A stretch of 64,000 nucleotides of DNA from Streptomyces sp. WP-1 (GCF_030450125.1 NZ_CP123923.1:3348001-3412000), one strand, 5' to 3'. Shown: positions 36,922 through 47,384, counted from the stretch's first letter. Notes: a model not told the origin generated them from the sequence alone. Translations and numbers: made by a program.

Positions 36922-38619
36922 GTGAAGCGTGGACATCGCACCGTCCTGGCCACGGCCGTCGCCGCGACGCTGGCCGGGGGCCTGACCGTCGGGCTGACCG
37001 GGCCCGCCACCGCGGCCGGATCGGGCGTGACGGCCGGATCGGGCGTGACGGCCGGATCGGGCGTGACGGCCGGATCGGGCGTGACGGCCGGATCGGGCGT
37101 GACGGCCGGATCGGGCGTGGCGGCCGGATCGGGCGTGGCGGCCGGATCGGGCGTGGCGGCCGGATCGGGCGTGGCGGCCGGATCGGGCGTGGCGGCCGCG
37201 AAGCGGTCCCTGACCGACTTCAACGGTGACGGGTACGGCGACTTCGCCGTCACCGCCCCGGCCGCCCGGCTGAACGGCAAGTGGCGGGTGGGCGCGGTCA
37301 CCGTCCTCTACGGCTCCGCCCAGGGCGTCTCGGCCGACCGGCGCACCACCATCACCCAGGACACCTCCTGGCTGCCGGGCGCGGCCGAGAACGGCGACCT
37401 GTTCGGCGCGGCGACCACCGCGGGCGACTTCGACGACGACGGCTACACCGACCTCGCCGTCGGCACCCCGCTGGAGGACGTGGGCACGGACGTCAACGGC
37501 GGCCTGGTGCAGATCATGTGGGGCTCCGCGAAGGGCCTGACCTCGGCCACCACGGTCCCCGACCCGGCCCCGGCCGCCCACGACCGCTTCGGCGCCTCGC
37601 TCGCGGCCGGCGACTTCGACGGCGACGGCCGCACCGACCTGGCCGTCGGCACCGACGGGTCCGCCCTCCACACCTTCCGCAAGGGCATCTCCCGGAGCGG
37701 CAAGGCCGGCGCGCTCGGCACCCGCGCCCTGCCGCTGCGCTCCGCGCCGGAGGCCGGGATCATCAACCTCACGGCCGGGGACGTCACCGGCGACGGCCGC
37801 GCGGACCTGATGGTCAACGGCCTGAACCCCACCAAGGGCGCCGACGGCACGTACTACGACGTCAACTACTTCGTGCCGGGCACCGCCACCGGACCCTCGG
37901 CCACCAGCGCCAAGAAGATGCCCGGCGGTGTCGCGGGGGCGATCGGCGACCTCGACGGCGACGGCCGCGGCGACATCGTCACCGGCGTCCACTGGGGCAG
38001 GAACACCGCGAACGGCCCGATCGGCGGCAAGGTCGTCGTCACCTACGGCTCCGCCTCGGGCCCCTCCCACCGCGTCCAGACCATCACGCAGGAGTCCGGC
38101 ACCGTCCCCGGCGACTCCGAGAACTGGGACAAGTTCGGCCAGTCGGTCGCCCTCGGCGACATCGACGGCGACGGCCTGCTCGACCTGGCCATCGGCGCCC
38201 CCCGGGAGAACATGCGGCTGTGGGGGCACATGTACTACAACCTGGGCACCGTCACCGTGCTGTACGGCTCGAAGGCGGGCGTCGACACCAGCGCCGCCCC
38301 GCAGTACTTCTACCCGGGCGACCACGACGTCCCCGGCCGGCCCGAGGGCAACTTCGGTACGGCCGTGCTGCTCACCGACCTCGACCACGACGGCGGCGCC
38401 GACCTGATCGCCGGCACCCCCTGGGCGGACAACGGCGACGGCACCGTCACCGTGCTGCCCTCCGGCATCGCGGCGGACGGCCGGCGGCGGATCGGCACGA
38501 CGGGGGCCCAGCGGATCAAGCCCGGTCAGGTCGGGATGGAGATCCTCTACGCCATCCCGCAGTTCGGCAGCGTCCTCCAGAACTCCCGCCAGGTGTCCCT
38601 GATCAACGCCAACACCTGA
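36922..38619 (+). CDS. Secreted FG-GAP (integrin alpha-like) beta-propeller protein
   Basis: A 565-residue exported protein. The signal peptide (LATAVAATLAGGLTVGLT...ATAA) is followed by ten copies of a 6-residue unit (AGSGVT five times, then AGSGVA five times). A seven-blade FG-GAP propeller follows with Ca-binding DxDGDGxxD motifs: DFNGDGYGDF, DFDDDGYTDL, DFDGDGRTDL, DVTGDGRADL, DLDGDGRGDI, DIDGDGLLDL, DLDHDGGADL. It probably binds surface ligands or cell-wall components. GTG 36922 has GGGAGA upstream. Confidence 0.92.
   Translation: MKRGHRTVLATAVAATLAGGLTVGLTGPATAAGSGVTAGSGVTAGSGVTAGSGVTAGSGVTAGSGVAAGSGVAAGSGVAAGSGVAAGSGVAAAKRSLTDFNGDGYGDFAVTAPAARLNGKWRVGAVTVLYGSAQGVSADRRTTITQDTSWLPGAAENGDLFGAATTAGDFDDDGYTDLAVGTPLEDVGTDVNGGLVQIMWGSAKGLTSATTVPDPAPAAHDRFGASLAAGDFDGDGRTDLAVGTDGSALHTFRKGISRSGKAGALGTRALPLRSAPEAGIINLTAGDVTGDGRADLMVNGLNPTKGADGTYYDVNYFVPGTATGPSATSAKKMPGGVAGAIGDLDGDGRGDIVTGVHWGRNTANGPIGGKVVVTYGSASGPSHRVQTITQESGTVPGDSENWDKFGQSVALGDIDGDGLLDLAIGAPRENMRLWGHMYYNLGTVTVLYGSKAGVDTSAAPQYFYPGDHDVPGRPEGNFGTAVLLTDLDHDGGADLIAGTPWADNGDGTVTVLPSGIAADGRRRIGTTGAQRIKPGQVGMEILYAIPQFGSVLQNSRQVSLINANT
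37015..37194 (+). repeat. In-frame 18-bp tandem repeat, 10 copies
   Basis: The unit GCCGGATCGGGCGTGACG occurs five times, then five times with a single A-to-G change (GTGGCG). It encodes a flexible Gly/Ser/Val linker between signal peptide and propeller. The copies are otherwise identical, pointing to recent slippage or conversion. Confidence 0.97.
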
Positions 38620-38722
38620 GGCACCGGCCGGTGCGGAGTGGGGGCGTCCGCGTGACGCACGCCACCGTCGGCGTGACGTACCCCACCCCACCACCCCGTT
38701 CAAACTCCGTTAACAATGGAAT

Positions 38723-39712
38723 GTGATCTCACCGGTCCCCTCGATGCCCCGGAGCGCCCACCGGCACAGGCCGGAGGCGACTCCCTACGTCGACCTCACC
38801 CGAGCCGAGTGGAGCGCGCTGCGCGACAAGACGCCGCTGCCGCTCACCGCCGAGGAGGTGGAGAAGCTGCGCGGTCTGGGCGATGTGATCGACCTGGACG
38901 AGGTGCGCGACATCTACCTCCCGCTGTCGCGCCTGCTGAACCTCTACGTCGGCGCGACCGACGGCCTCAGAGGCGCGCTGAACACCTTCCTCGGTGAGCA
39001 GGGCTCCCAGTCCGGCACGCCGTTCGTGATAGGCGTCGCCGGCTCGGTCGCCGTCGGCAAGTCCACCGTCGCCCGTCTCCTCCAGGCCCTGCTGTCCCGC
39101 TGGCCCGAGCACCCGCGCGTGGAGCTGGTCACCACCGACGGCTTCCTGCTGCCGACGAGGGAGCTGGAGGCCCGCGGCCTGATGTCCCGCAAGGGCTTCC
39201 CCGAGTCCTACGACCGCCGCGCGCTGACCCGCTTCGTCGCCGACATCAAGGCCGGCAAGAGCGAGGTGACGGCCCCGGTCTACTCGCACCTCATCTACGA
39301 CATCGTCCCGGACCAGAAACTCACGGTCCGCCGCCCCGACATCCTGATCGTGGAGGGCCTGAACGTCCTCCAGCCCGCCCTGCCCGGCAAGGACGGCCGC
39401 ACCCGCGTGGGCCTCGCCGACTACTTCGACTTCAGTGTGTACGTCGACGCCAGCGGCGAGGACATCGAGCGCTGGTACCTCAACCGCTTCCGCAAGCTGC
39501 GCCAGACGGCCTTCCAGGACCCCGACTCGTACTTCACCAAGTACACCCAGGTCTCCGAGGAGGAGGCCCTGGACTACGCCCGCACCCTGTGGCGCACGAT
39601 CAACAAGCCCAACCTGACCGAGAACATCGCCCCGACCAGGGGCCGCGCCACCCTGATCCTCCGCAAGGGCCCGGACCACAAGGTCCAGCGCCTGCGCCTG
39701 CGCAAGCTGTAG
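38723..39712 (+). CDS. coaA: Pantothenate kinase (type I)
   Basis: A 329-residue CoaA, the first step of coenzyme A synthesis. The P-loop is [12 protein letters not shown], followed by [18 protein letters not shown] and VEGLNVLQP, all hallmarks. The tail ends RLRLRKL. GTG 38723 lacks a ribosome site and sits 7 bases after TTAACAATG, so leaderless expression is possible; ATG 38744 is the alternative. Usually regulated by CoA feedback. Confidence 0.96.
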   Translation: MISPVPSMPRSAHRHRPEATPYVDLTRAEWSALRDKTPLPLTAEEVEKLRGLGDVIDLDEVRDIYLPLSRLLNLYVGATDGLRGALNTFLGEQGSQSGTPFVIGVAGSVAVGKSTVARLLQALLSRWPEHPRVELVTTDGFLLPTRELEARGLMSRKGFPESYDRRALTRFVADIKAGKSEVTAPVYSHLIYDIVPDQKLTVRRPDILIVEGLNVLQPALPGKDGRTRVGLADYFDFSVYVDASGEDIERWYLNRFRKLRQTAFQDPDSYFTKYTQVSEEEALDYARTLWRTINKPNLTENIAPTRGRATLILRKGPDHKVQRLRLRKL

Positions 39713-39720
39713 AAGCGCCT

Positions 39721-39795
39721 CGAAGGGGCGCGGGGAACCGCGCGACGAGCCACGACGAAAGCCGCGGCCCGCGACGCACGGTCCCCCGCGCCCCG
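39721..39795. repeat. Streptomyces intergenic repeat, copy A
   Basis: A GAAGGGGCGCGGGGAACCGC... element shared with 44460-44527 and 45118-45170. Here GGGGCGCGGGG (39725-39735) can pair with CCCCGCGCCCC (39784-39794), so it may act as a bidirectional terminator between coaA and glmM. Confidence 0.75.
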
Positions 39796-39809
39796 AACCC
39801 GCGAAACCC

Positions 39810-41168
39810 CTACCCCAGGGCCGACTTCACCGCATCGGCAAGACGCGACGCGACCGACCTCGCCTGCTCGATGTCCGCCGCCTCGACCATCACCCGCACC
39901 AGCGGCTCGGTCCCGGACGGCCGCAGCAACACCCGCCCCGTCTCACCGAGTTCGCGCTCGGCCTCCGAGACGGCGGCAGCGAGATCCGCAGACGTCCGCA
40001 CCCGCGACTTGTCCACGTCCGGCACATTGACGAGCACCTGCGGCAACCGCTCCATCACGGACGCCAGTTCCCGCAGGCTACGGCCGCTCTGCGCCACCCG
40101 CGCCGCCAGCAGCAGCCCCGTCAGCGTCCCGTCACCCGTCGTCGCGTGGTCGAGGATGATCACATGCCCGGACTGCTCGCCGCCGAGCGCGTACCCGTGC
40201 TGCTTCATCTCCTCCAGCACATAGCGGTCCCCGACCGCCGTCTGCACCAGCTGGATCCCGGCCTTCTCCATCGCCAGCTTGAAGCCGAGGTTGGACATCA
40301 CGGTCGCCACCACGGTGTCCGCCCGCAGCGCGGAGCGCTCCCGCATCGCCAGCGCCAGCACCGCGAGGATCTGGTCGCCGTCGACCTCCTCGCCGGTGTG
40401 GTCCACCGCGAGGCACCGGTCGGCGTCACCGTCGTGCGCGATACCGAGATCCGCGCCGTGCTCGACCACGGCCGCCTTCAGCAGCCCGAGATGGGTCGAG
40501 CCGCAGCCGTCGTTGATGTTGAGACCGTCCGGCTCCGCGCCGATCGTGACGACCTCGGCACCGGCCCGGGTGAACACCTCCGGCGAGACCCCCGAGGCCG
40601 CGCCGTGCGCCTCGTCCAGGACGATCTTCAGCCCGTCGAGCCGGTTGGGCAGCACCGACAGCAGATGGCCGACGTACTGCTCGAAACCCTCGTCGTACGA
40701 CCGCAGCCGCCCCACCCCGGCGCCCGTCGGCCGCTCCCAGGGCTCGCCGTGCCGGTGGGACTCGTAGACCGCCTCGATCCGGTCCTCCAGCTCGTCGGCG
40801 AGCTTGTGACCGCCACGGGCGAAGAACTTGATGCCGTTGTCCGGCATGGCGTTGTGGCTCGCGGAGAGCATCACGCCGAGGTCGGCGCCGAGCGCGCCGG
40901 TGAGATGGGCCACCGCCGGCGTCGGCAGCACGCCGACCAGCAGGACGTCCACGCCCGCGCTCGCCAGGCCCGCCGCCACCGCGGCCTGAAGGAACTCCCC
41001 GGACGCGCGCGGGTCCCGACCGACCACGGCCTTCGGCCGGTGGCCCGCGAAGGTACCCGCCTCGGCCAGCACATGCGCCGCGGCCACGGAGAGGCCGAGG
41101 GCCATCTCCGCGGTCAGATCCGCGTTGGCGACACCGCGCACGCCGTCCGTGCCGAAGAGTCGTCCCAC
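39810..41168 (-). CDS. glmM: Phosphoglucosamine mutase
   Basis: A 452-residue enzyme converting GlcN-6-P to GlcN-1-P for UDP-GlcNAc. N-terminus [13 protein letters not shown]; active-site phosphoserine Ser104 in [12 protein letters not shown]; metal loop DGDADRCL; C-terminal [17 protein letters not shown] 41168 has a strong AGGAGG five bases upstream. With glmS and alr it supplies cell-wall precursors. It follows rpsI on the same strand after a terminator. Confidence 0.98.
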   Translation of the reverse strand: MGRLFGTDGVRGVANADLTAEMALGLSVAAAHVLAEAGTFAGHRPKAVVGRDPRASGEFLQAAVAAGLASAGVDVLLVGVLPTPAVAHLTGALGADLGVMLSASHNAMPDNGIKFFARGGHKLADELEDRIEAVYESHRHGEPWERPTGAGVGRLRSYDEGFEQYVGHLLSVLPNRLDGLKIVLDEAHGAASGVSPEVFTRAGAEVVTIGAEPDGLNINDGCGSTHLGLLKAAVVEHGADLGIAHDGDADRCLAVDHTGEEVDGDQILAVLALAMRERSALRADTVVATVMSNLGFKLAMEKAGIQLVQTAVGDRYVLEEMKQHGYALGGEQSGHVIILDHATTGDGTLTGLLLAARVAQSGRSLRELASVMERLPQVLVNVPDVDKSRVRTSADLAAAVSEAERELGETGRVLLRPSGTEPLVRVMVEAADIEQARSVASRLADAVKSALG

Positions 41169-41268
41169 TTGTCCTCCTGAGGAAGCGTCGATGGCGTAAG
41201 CGGACGGGCGCCGCGTCGATGGGGGCGCCTCGCCATCCGATCACACAAGCCTTTGAGCGTCTTGTGTC

Positions 41269-41274
41269 GTTATA
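41269..41274 (-). promoter_or_regulatory. Possible -10 of a glmM promoter
   Basis: TATAAC on the minus strand about 100 bases upstream of glmM, just past the rpsI terminator. No convincing -35 (TTCGTT overlaps the hairpin foot). Confidence 0.35.
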
Positions 41275-41293
41275 CGCCCTTGGCTGGGATAAA

Positions 41294-41336
41294 CGAACGC
41301 CCCGACGGCACATGTGGCGTGCCGCCGGGGCGTTCG
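41294..41336 (-). terminator. Terminator after rpsI
   Basis: 18-base arms (41294-41311 with 41319-41336, one mismatch) and a 7-base loop lie 25 bases beyond the rpsI stop codon, followed by TTTA on the transcribed side. Ends the rplM-rpsI unit. Confidence 0.9.
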
Positions 41337-41361
41337 GAGTACGAGCAGCAGCTCCCGCTGT

Positions 41362-41874
41362 TTAGCGCTTGCTGTACTGCGGAGCCTTGCGGGCCTTCTT
41401 CAGACCGGCCTTCTTCCGCTCGACCGCGCGGTCGTCGCGGCGCAGGAAGCCGGCCTTCTTCAGGGCACCACGGTTGTTGTCGACGTCCGCCTCGTTCAGC
41501 GCACGGGCGACACCGAGACGGAGCGCACCGGCCTGACCGGAGACACCGCCACCGGCGATGCGGGCGATGACGTCGTAACGGCCCTCGAGCTCCAGCACCT
41601 TGAAGGGCTCGTTGACCTCCTGCTGGTGCACCTTGTTCGGGAAGTAGTCCTCGAGGGTGCGGCCGTTGATCTTCCACTTGCCGGTGCCCGGGACGATCCG
41701 GACGCGGGCAATGGCGTTCTTGCGACGGCCCAGGCCGGCGGCCGGCTGGGGCTCGCCGAAGCGGGAGGCCATGGACTCCGAGGTGTACTCACCCTCGACG
41801 GGGACCTCGGACTCGGTGGTGTAGCTGTCGATGTCAAGCTCTTCGAGCGGCTGCTCGGCAGTGGTCTCGGCCAC
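41362..41874 (-). CDS. rpsI: 30S ribosomal protein S9
   Basis: A 170-residue S9. The core starts near residue 48 ([19 protein letters not shown]) and ends in the basic tail RKAPQYSKR that reaches the P-site tRNA. The acidic N-terminal extension (about 47 residues, [13 protein letters not shown]) is typical of actinobacteria. It follows rplM after 41 bases. GTG start. Confidence 0.98.
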   Translation of the reverse strand: MAETTAEQPLEELDIDSYTTESEVPVEGEYTSESMASRFGEPQPAAGLGRRKNAIARVRIVPGTGKWKINGRTLEDYFPNKVHQQEVNEPFKVLELEGRYDVIARIAGGGVSGQAGALRLGVARALNEADVDNNRGALKKAGFLRRDDRAVERKKAGLKKARKAPQYSKR

Positions 41875-41915
41875 GATTCTCCTCAGATTCTCTTCAGCTT
41901 TGGGGGTGGCCGGAA

Positions 41916-42359
41916 TTACTGCGCGACCTGGGTGATCTCGAACGGCACCGGCTGCTGGGCAGCGTGCGGGTGCTGGTCACCCTTGTAGACCTTCAGCTTC
42001 GAGAGCATCTGACGGCCCAGAGTGTTCTTGGGGAGCATGCCCTTGACGGCCTTCTCGACGGCCTTCTCGGGGTTGTTCGCCAGCAGGTCGTCGTAGCGGA
42101 CCGCGCGCAGACCACCCGGGTAGCCGGAGTGGCGGTACGCCATCTTCTGGGTCCGCTTGTTGCCGGACAGGTGCACCTTGTCGGCGTTGATGATGATGAC
42201 GAAGTCACCGGTGTCGACGTGAGGCGCGTAGATCGCCTTGTGCTTGCCCCGGAGCAGGGACGCGGCAGTGGTGGCGAGACGACCCAGGACGACGTCCTGA
42301 GCGTCGATGACGTGCCACTGGCGCGTCACATCGCCGGGCTTGGGGCTGTACGTACGCAC
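41916..42359 (-). CDS. rplM: 50S ribosomal protein L13
   Basis: A 147-residue L13 ([40 protein letters not shown]), an early assembly protein of the large subunit. GTG 42359. First gene of rplM-rpsI. Upstream 42360-42635 is a divergent region of about 275 bases; I found no known leader RNA in it. Confidence 0.98.
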   Translation of the reverse strand: MRTYSPKPGDVTRQWHVIDAQDVVLGRLATTAASLLRGKHKAIYAPHVDTGDFVIIINADKVHLSGNKRTQKMAYRHSGYPGGLRAVRYDDLLANNPEKAVEKAVKGMLPKNTLGRQMLSKLKVYKGDQHPHAAQQPVPFEITQVAQ

Positions 42360-42635
42360 GGTTCGTAGCCTTCGCTTCGAGTGAATGGTCCTGAACAGGT
42401 CACCGAAACGATCACGACAGCCTCGACCGCACCGCGGTGACGCAAACCGCGTGCTGATCGCTGGTCATCGGCCCGGTGGACCGGTGTAAGGGCCCGTCCC
42501 GTGAGAATGAGCAAGCCAATACACAACGAAGAAGCAGGTTACCTGGCGGCCCCCGGACGGGTCAAAACGAGGCAGGCCGCCCGGCGGGCCGCCGCTCGGT
42601 ACTCGCCGTGATCCCCCGCGTCTAAGATGCGCCCC

Positions 42636-43532
42636 ATGAGTAATGGGCAGGGGGGACCCCAGTCTCAGTGGGATCCCTGGAAACCGCAATCGCAGCAGCC
42701 CCGGCAGCAGCCTCAGCAGCCCTGGAGCGGCGGCGGCGACGAGGGGACACCCGACTGGGCCGCGCTCGCGGACGCCTCGGAGTCCCGCGGCAGGCGGCGC
42801 AAGCTGCTGTTCATCGCCGGCGGCGCGCTCGCGACGGTCGCCATCGGCGCCGCGGTCGCCGTGGCCGTCGTCTCCGCGGGCGGCCACGACAGCGCCTCGG
42901 GGCACCCCACGCGGGTGCCCAGCGCCTCGCTGCCCGGCGGCTCCCCCACCGCGCCGTCCTTCGCGCCCACCAGCGCCCCGCCGCCGCTGGACCCGAAGGT
43001 CTTCATATCCAGCGCCAAGAAGGACACCGCCCCGCTGAGCCCCGCCACCCTCTTCCCGGGCACGCGGCTCACCATGGGCAGCACGGTGTACAAGAAGGGC
43101 GCCACCGGCGACACCACCGGCTGCGCGACGGCGGCCGGCGGCTCGCTGCCGAACATCCTCACCGCCGACGGGTGCACCCGCGTGATGCGCGCCACGTACA
43201 CCAACGGCGACATCGCGGTCACCGTCGGCGTCGCCCTGTTCGACACCGAGGCCCAGGCCGCGAAGGCCCGGCGGCAGACGGACGACCACAGCATCGTGCG
43301 CGCGCTGCCCGGCAAGGGCGTCGCCGCCTTCTGCGACGGCGCGACCTGCCGCTCGACCCGCAACGCCTACGGCCGCTACGCCTACTTCACCCTCGCCGGC
43401 TTCACCTCCGGCAAGAACGTCACCACCAAGGACACCGCGGTCTTCCGGGCCGGCGACGACGTGGCGGAGTTCACCTTCCAGCAGATCCACCGCCGCGGTC
43501 AGGCCCAGGCGTCGGCGGCGGCGAACCGGTAG
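42636..43532 (+). CDS. Membrane-anchored protein of unknown function
   Basis: A 298-residue protein. The N-terminal 55 residues are Gln/Pro/Trp-rich (SQWDPWKPQSQQPRQQ). One transmembrane helix (KLLFIAGGALATVAIGAAVAV) and a Pro/Ser linker precede an extracellular domain (about 120-290) with paired Cys residues (TTGCATA, ADGCTRV, AAFCDGATC). TAAGAT ends 7 bases before the ATG, so the mRNA is probably leaderless. Convergent with truA, one base apart. Confidence 0.85.
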   Translation: MSNGQGGPQSQWDPWKPQSQQPRQQPQQPWSGGGDEGTPDWAALADASESRGRRRKLLFIAGGALATVAIGAAVAVAVVSAGGHDSASGHPTRVPSASLPGGSPTAPSFAPTSAPPPLDPKVFISSAKKDTAPLSPATLFPGTRLTMGSTVYKKGATGDTTGCATAAGGSLPNILTADGCTRVMRATYTNGDIAVTVGVALFDTEAQAAKARRQTDDHSIVRALPGKGVAAFCDGATCRSTRNAYGRYAYFTLAGFTSGKNVTTKDTAVFRAGDDVAEFTFQQIHRRGQAQASAAANR

Positions 43533-43533
43533 C

Positions 43534-44388
43534 TCAGCAGCACCCCGCCGACGGCAGCGAGCGCTTGTTGCGGGCCTCCTTGTTCCGGGCGGCCAGCAGC
43601 TCGTCGGCGGGGTAGCCGACCTCTTCGAGGGTCAGCCCGTGCGGTCGTACGACATGGACGGCGGAGTCGCGCACCCCGGCGGCCAGCACCTTCCCGGGCC
43701 ACCGAGGGTCCCGGTGCCCGTCGCCGACGAACAGCAGCGCGCCGATCAGCGAGCGCACCATGTTGTGGCAGAAGGCGTCGGCCCGGACCGTCGCCGTGAT
43801 CACCCCGTCCGCGCCCCGCACCAGGCTCAGGTCCTGGAGCGTGCGGATGGTGGTGGCGCCCTCCCGCTTCTTGCAGTACGCCGCGAAGTCGTGCTCGCCG
43901 AGCAGCGCCCGGGCTGCCTCGTTCATGGCGTCCACGTCGAGCGGCCAGTCGTGCCAGAGCACATGGCCGCGCAGCAGCGGGTCGACGCCGCCGGGGTTGT
44001 CGGTGACCCGGTACGCGTACCGCCGCCAGATCGCCGAGAACCGGGCGTTGAAGCCCTCCGGCGCCTCGGTCAGCCGCCAGATCCGCACGTCCTTCGAGAG
44101 CCGTCCGGCGAGCCGCTTGAGCAGCTTCTCGCGGTGTTCCGCCCACAGCTCGGCCGGCAGATCGACGTGCGCCACCTGCCCGCGCGCGTGCACCCCGGCG
44201 TCGGTGCGCCCGGCCACGGTCAGCTCGTACGTCTCCTTCGACCGCGTCACCGTGCGCAGCGCGTCCTCGATCTCCCCCTGCACGGTCCGCTTCCCGCCGG
44301 CCTGCTTGGCCCAGCCGTGGAAATCGGTGCCGTCGTAGGAGAGGTCGAGACGGATACGTACATGTCCGGGCAGCGCTTCGTCACTCAC
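43534..44388 (-). CDS. truA: tRNA pseudouridine(38-40) synthase
   Basis: A 284-residue TruA; catalytic Asp63 in [27 protein letters not shown] at the N-terminus, [14 protein letters not shown] near the end. It modifies the anticodon arm of many tRNAs. GTG 44388. Downstream of the alpha operon but separated by a terminator and a repeat. Confidence 0.97.
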   Translation of the reverse strand: MSDEALPGHVRIRLDLSYDGTDFHGWAKQAGGKRTVQGEIEDALRTVTRSKETYELTVAGRTDAGVHARGQVAHVDLPAELWAEHREKLLKRLAGRLSKDVRIWRLTEAPEGFNARFSAIWRRYAYRVTDNPGGVDPLLRGHVLWHDWPLDVDAMNEAARALLGEHDFAAYCKKREGATTIRTLQDLSLVRGADGVITATVRADAFCHNMVRSLIGALLFVGDGHRDPRWPGKVLAAGVRDSAVHVVRPHGLTLEEVGYPADELLAARNKEARNKRSLPSAGCC

Positions 44389-44408
44389 ACACAGATCCTC
44401 TCAGCCAC

Positions 44409-44445
44409 AAAAAAGCGGGCCCGCCCCTCGGAAGGGAACGGGCCC
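44409..44445 (-). terminator. Intrinsic terminator of the alpha operon
   Basis: CGGGCCC (44439-44445) pairs with GGGCCCG (44417-44423) across 15 bases. The transcript continues with six U after two bases (AAAAAA at 44409-44414 on the plus strand), one of the few classical U-tract terminators here. Confidence 0.85.
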
Positions 44446-44451
44446 ACAAAA

Positions 44452-44527
44452 CGCGCCCCGAAGGGGCGCGGGGAACTGCGCGACCAGCCACGACGAGCGC
44501 CGCAGCCGCGGACGCGCGGTCCCCCGG
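44452..44527. repeat. Streptomyces intergenic repeat, copy B
   Basis: Starts with hairpin CGCGCCCC-GAA-GGGGCGCG (44452-44470) and continues GGGAACTGCGCGACCAGCCA, closely matching copies at 39721 and 45118. It lies between rplQ and truA. Confidence 0.78.
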
Positions 44528-44535
44528 CAGAACGC

Positions 44536-45009
44536 TTACGCGTCCTTCGACTCCTCGGCAGCAGCCTCGGCCGGAGCCTGAGCCTCTTCGGCGTCCTTGG
44601 CGGAGCGCTTCGTCGCGGCCTCGGCCTCGCCGACAGCCTTCTGCTGCACCGTCAGCGCCTCGACCAGCTCGATGACAGCCATGGGCGCGTTGTCGCCACG
44701 ACGGTTACCGATCTTGGTGATGCGGGTGTAGCCACCGGGACGGTTCTCGTACCGCGGGCCGATCTCGGTGAAGAGCGTGTGCACGATGCTCTTGTCCGTG
44801 ATGACCTGGAGCACCTGGCGGCGGTTGTGAAGGTCGCCCTTCTTCGCCTTGGTGACCAGACGCTCGGCGTACGGGCGCAGACGGCGCGCCTTCGCCTCGG
44901 TGGTGGTGATGCGGCCGTGCTCGAAGAGGCTCTTCGCGAGGTTCGCGAGGAGCAGCTTCTCGTGCGCGGCGCTGCCGCCCAGACGGGCACCCTTGGTGGG
45001 CTTCGGCAT
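44536..45009 (-). CDS. rplQ: 50S ribosomal protein L17
   Basis: A 157-residue L17: core 1-120 ([39 protein letters not shown]) plus an acidic Ala/Glu-rich C-terminal extension found in actinobacteria. Last gene of the alpha operon, 181 bases after rpoA. Confidence 0.98.
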   Translation of the reverse strand: MPKPTKGARLGGSAAHEKLLLANLAKSLFEHGRITTTEAKARRLRPYAERLVTKAKKGDLHNRRQVLQVITDKSIVHTLFTEIGPRYENRPGGYTRITKIGNRRGDNAPMAVIELVEALTVQQKAVGEAEAATKRSAKDAEEAQAPAEAAAEESKDA

Positions 45010-45117
45010 AGTTCTTCTCCTGTGTGTCTGCCCCGGCCGTGTCAGGTACCGGGGTCAGTATCCGAGCGAGCGGTTGCTCGTCGGAGATCCGGGAGCAGTC
45101 CCGAAGGGTGGCTCCCG

Positions 45118-45170
45118 GAGGGGGCGCGGGGAACTGCGCGATCAAGCACAGCGCACCCGCACCCGAACAC
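45118..45170. repeat. Streptomyces intergenic repeat, copy C
   Basis: GAGGGGGCGCGGGGAACTGC followed by a GCGATCAAGCACAGCG variant, in the rpoA-rplQ gap. A truncated relative of copies A and B. The 180-base gap holds nothing else. Confidence 0.68.
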
Positions 45171-45190
45171 GGACCGTGCGGCCCGAGTTC

Positions 45191-46213
45191 TCAGTACTGC
45201 TCGGTCTCCACGAACCCGGCGTCCGCGTCGTCGTCGGCGCCGAAGGCGTCCGCGGCGGCGGTCGGGTCGAATCCGGGCGGGCTGTCCTTGAGCGCCAGGC
45301 CCATGCCGGCCAGCTTCGCCTTGACCTCGTCGATGGACTTCGCACCGAAGTTGCGGATGTCCAGCAGGTCCGCCTCGGAACGGGCCACGAGCTCACCCAC
45401 GGAGTGGATGCCCTCGCGCTTGAGGCAGTTGTAGGAGCGGACCGTGAGCTCCAGCTCCTCGATCGGCAGAGCCAGGTCCGCGGCGAGCGCGGCGTCCGTC
45501 GGGGACGGACCCATGTCGATGCCCTCGGCGTCGATGTTCAGCTCGCGCGCGAGACCGAACAGCTCGACCAGGGTCTTACCGGCGGAGGCCATGGCGTCAC
45601 GCGGACGCATCGCCTGCTTGGTCTCGACATCCACGATCAGCTTGTCGAAGTCGGTGCGCTGCTCGACACGCGTGGCCTCGACCTTGTACGTGACCTTGAG
45701 AACCGGCGAGTAGATGGAGTCGACCGGGATACGGCCGATCTCCTGGCCCACCTGCTTGTTCTGCACGGCGGAGACGTAGCCGCGACCGCGCTCGACGGTC
45801 AGCTCCATCTCCAGCTTGCCCTTGCCGTTGAGCGTGGCGAGGACCAGGTCGGGGTTGTGCACCTCGACACCGGCCGGGGGCGCGATGTCGGCGGCGGTGA
45901 CCAGACCCGGGCCCTGCTTGCGCAGGTACATCACGACCGGCTCGTCGTGCTCCGAGGAGACGACCAGCTGCTTGATGTTGAGGATCAGGTCGGTGACGTC
46001 CTCCTTGACGCCCGGCACGGTGGTGAACTCGTGCAGGACGCCGTCGATCCGGATGCTGGTGACAGCGGCACCGGGGATCGAGGACAGGAGGGTACGGCGG
46101 AGGGAGTTGCCGAGGGTGTAGCCGAAGCCCGGCTCCAGCGGCTCGATCACGAACCGGGAGCGGAACTCGTCGACGACCTCTTCGGTCAACGAGGGACGCT
46201 GAGCGATCAGCAT
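45191..46213 (-). CDS. rpoA: DNA-directed RNA polymerase alpha subunit
   Basis: A 340-residue alpha subunit. N-terminal dimerisation domain ([20 protein letters not shown]) and C-terminal domain ([34 protein letters not shown]) that contacts UP elements and activators. Acidic tail ends AGFVETEQY. Note that rpsD is not between rpsK and rpoA, as usual in Streptomyces. Confidence 0.99.
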   Translation of the reverse strand: MLIAQRPSLTEEVVDEFRSRFVIEPLEPGFGYTLGNSLRRTLLSSIPGAAVTSIRIDGVLHEFTTVPGVKEDVTDLILNIKQLVVSSEHDEPVVMYLRKQGPGLVTAADIAPPAGVEVHNPDLVLATLNGKGKLEMELTVERGRGYVSAVQNKQVGQEIGRIPVDSIYSPVLKVTYKVEATRVEQRTDFDKLIVDVETKQAMRPRDAMASAGKTLVELFGLARELNIDAEGIDMGPSPTDAALAADLALPIEELELTVRSYNCLKREGIHSVGELVARSEADLLDIRNFGAKSIDEVKAKLAGMGLALKDSPPGFDPTAAADAFGADDDADAGFVETEQY

Positions 46214-46341
46214 GGATGAATCCTTCAGTCAGGGGCGCCCGCTATTTGACGCCCGACTCTGTACTGCAAGGGTACGGGCGGCACGGCCTCAGCGAGGAAG
46301 CCGTACCGCCCGGAACCGCGGAACCAGCGGAGCGCTGCGCG

Positions 46342-46746
46342 TCAGACGCGGCGGCGCTTCGGCGGGCGGCAGCCGTTGTGCGGGGTCGGGGTGACGTCCT
46401 GGATGGAGCCGACCTCCAGGCCCGTGGCCTGCAGGGAGCGGATCGCGGTCTCACGGCCGGAACCCGGGCCCTTGACGAACACGTCGACCTTGCGCATGCC
46501 GTGCTCCTGGGCGCGGCGGGCAGCCGACTCGGCGGCCATCTGCGCGGCGAACGGCGTGGACTTCCGGGAGCCCTTGAAGCCGACGTGGCCGGCGGAGGCC
46601 CAGGAGATCACGTTGCCCGAGGGGTCGGTGATCGAGACGATCGTGTTGTTGAACGTGCTCTTGATGTGCGCGTGGCCGTGAGCGACGTTCTTCTTTTCCT
46701 TGCGGCGCACCTTCTTGGCAGCGCCCTGACGACCCTTGGGGGGCAT
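46342..46746 (-). CDS. rpsK: 30S ribosomal protein S11
   Basis: A 134-residue S11 ([48 protein letters not shown] end). Platform protein of the small subunit. 66 bases after rpsM. Confidence 0.99.
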   Translation of the reverse strand: MPPKGRQGAAKKVRRKEKKNVAHGHAHIKSTFNNTIVSITDPSGNVISWASAGHVGFKGSRKSTPFAAQMAAESAARRAQEHGMRKVDVFVKGPGSGRETAIRSLQATGLEVGSIQDVTPTPHNGCRPPKRRRV

Positions 46747-46812
46747 CTACAAACTCCTAGAGGGAGGTGGTCGGTCCTACAGCGAAGACCGTGGAATGTG
46801 GTCCGCTGCGGA

Positions 46813-47193
46813 CTACTTCTTGCCCGGCTTCTTCTTGCCGGCGATGGCGCGACGCGGGCCCTTGCGGGTGCGGGCGTTGGTGCTGGTGCGCTGACCGCGG
46901 ACGGGCAGACCGCGACGGTGACGGAGACCCTGGTAGCAACCGATCTCGACCTTGCGGCGGATGTCGGCCTGGATCTCGCGACGGAGGTCACCCTCGGTCT
47001 TGATGTTGCTGTCGACGTACTCGCGGATCGCGACCAGCTGCTCTTCGCTCAGGTCACGAACACGGGTGTTCGGGTCGACGCCGGTCGCAGCCAGCGTCTC
47101 CTTCGAGAGGGTCCGGCCGATGCCGAACACGTAGGTGAGGGCGACCTCCACGCGCTTTTCGCGCGGGATGTCAACACCGGAAACGCGTGCCAT
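46813..47193 (-). CDS. rpsM: 30S ribosomal protein S13
   Basis: A 126-residue S13 ([42 protein letters not shown] tail), contacting the P-site tRNA and L5. Precedes rpsK; the 190-base gap to rpmJ may carry an internal promoter. Confidence 0.99.
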   Translation of the reverse strand: MARVSGVDIPREKRVEVALTYVFGIGRTLSKETLAATGVDPNTRVRDLSEEQLVAIREYVDSNIKTEGDLRREIQADIRRKVEIGCYQGLRHRRGLPVRGQRTSTNARTRKGPRRAIAGKKKPGKK

Positions 47194-47384
47194 TCAATGG
47201 CTCCTGGTGAATCTTCGGAGGTCTTCCGCAGAACCGGCTCCCGGCCGCCGTACGAGGTACGAACCGGGTCCCCGGCCTCCGAGCCGGGGGTGTCGAGCCC
47301 AGGGGCTCGGGATCTGCGTATGAACAATTCAGCTCGCGTCGCGCGAAGACTCTGCGATAGAGGTGCAGAGAGGGTGGTCGTGCG

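Noticed and set aside
37015..37194. CRISPR-like array
   Set aside because: 18-bp units are directly adjacent without spacers and lie in frame inside a gene.
36880..38703. 607-residue minus-strand frame over the FG-GAP gene with repetitive GRHARS units
   Set aside because: Antisense reading of the GSGVTA repeat and propeller; no independent support.
42360..42635. L13-type leader RNA or riboswitch upstream of rplM
   Set aside because: I could not draw a conserved structure; only the usual divergent promoter space is evident.
45010..46341. Missing rpsD between rpsK and rpoA as a deletion
   Set aside because: In Streptomyces rpsD is normally located elsewhere, so its absence here is expected.
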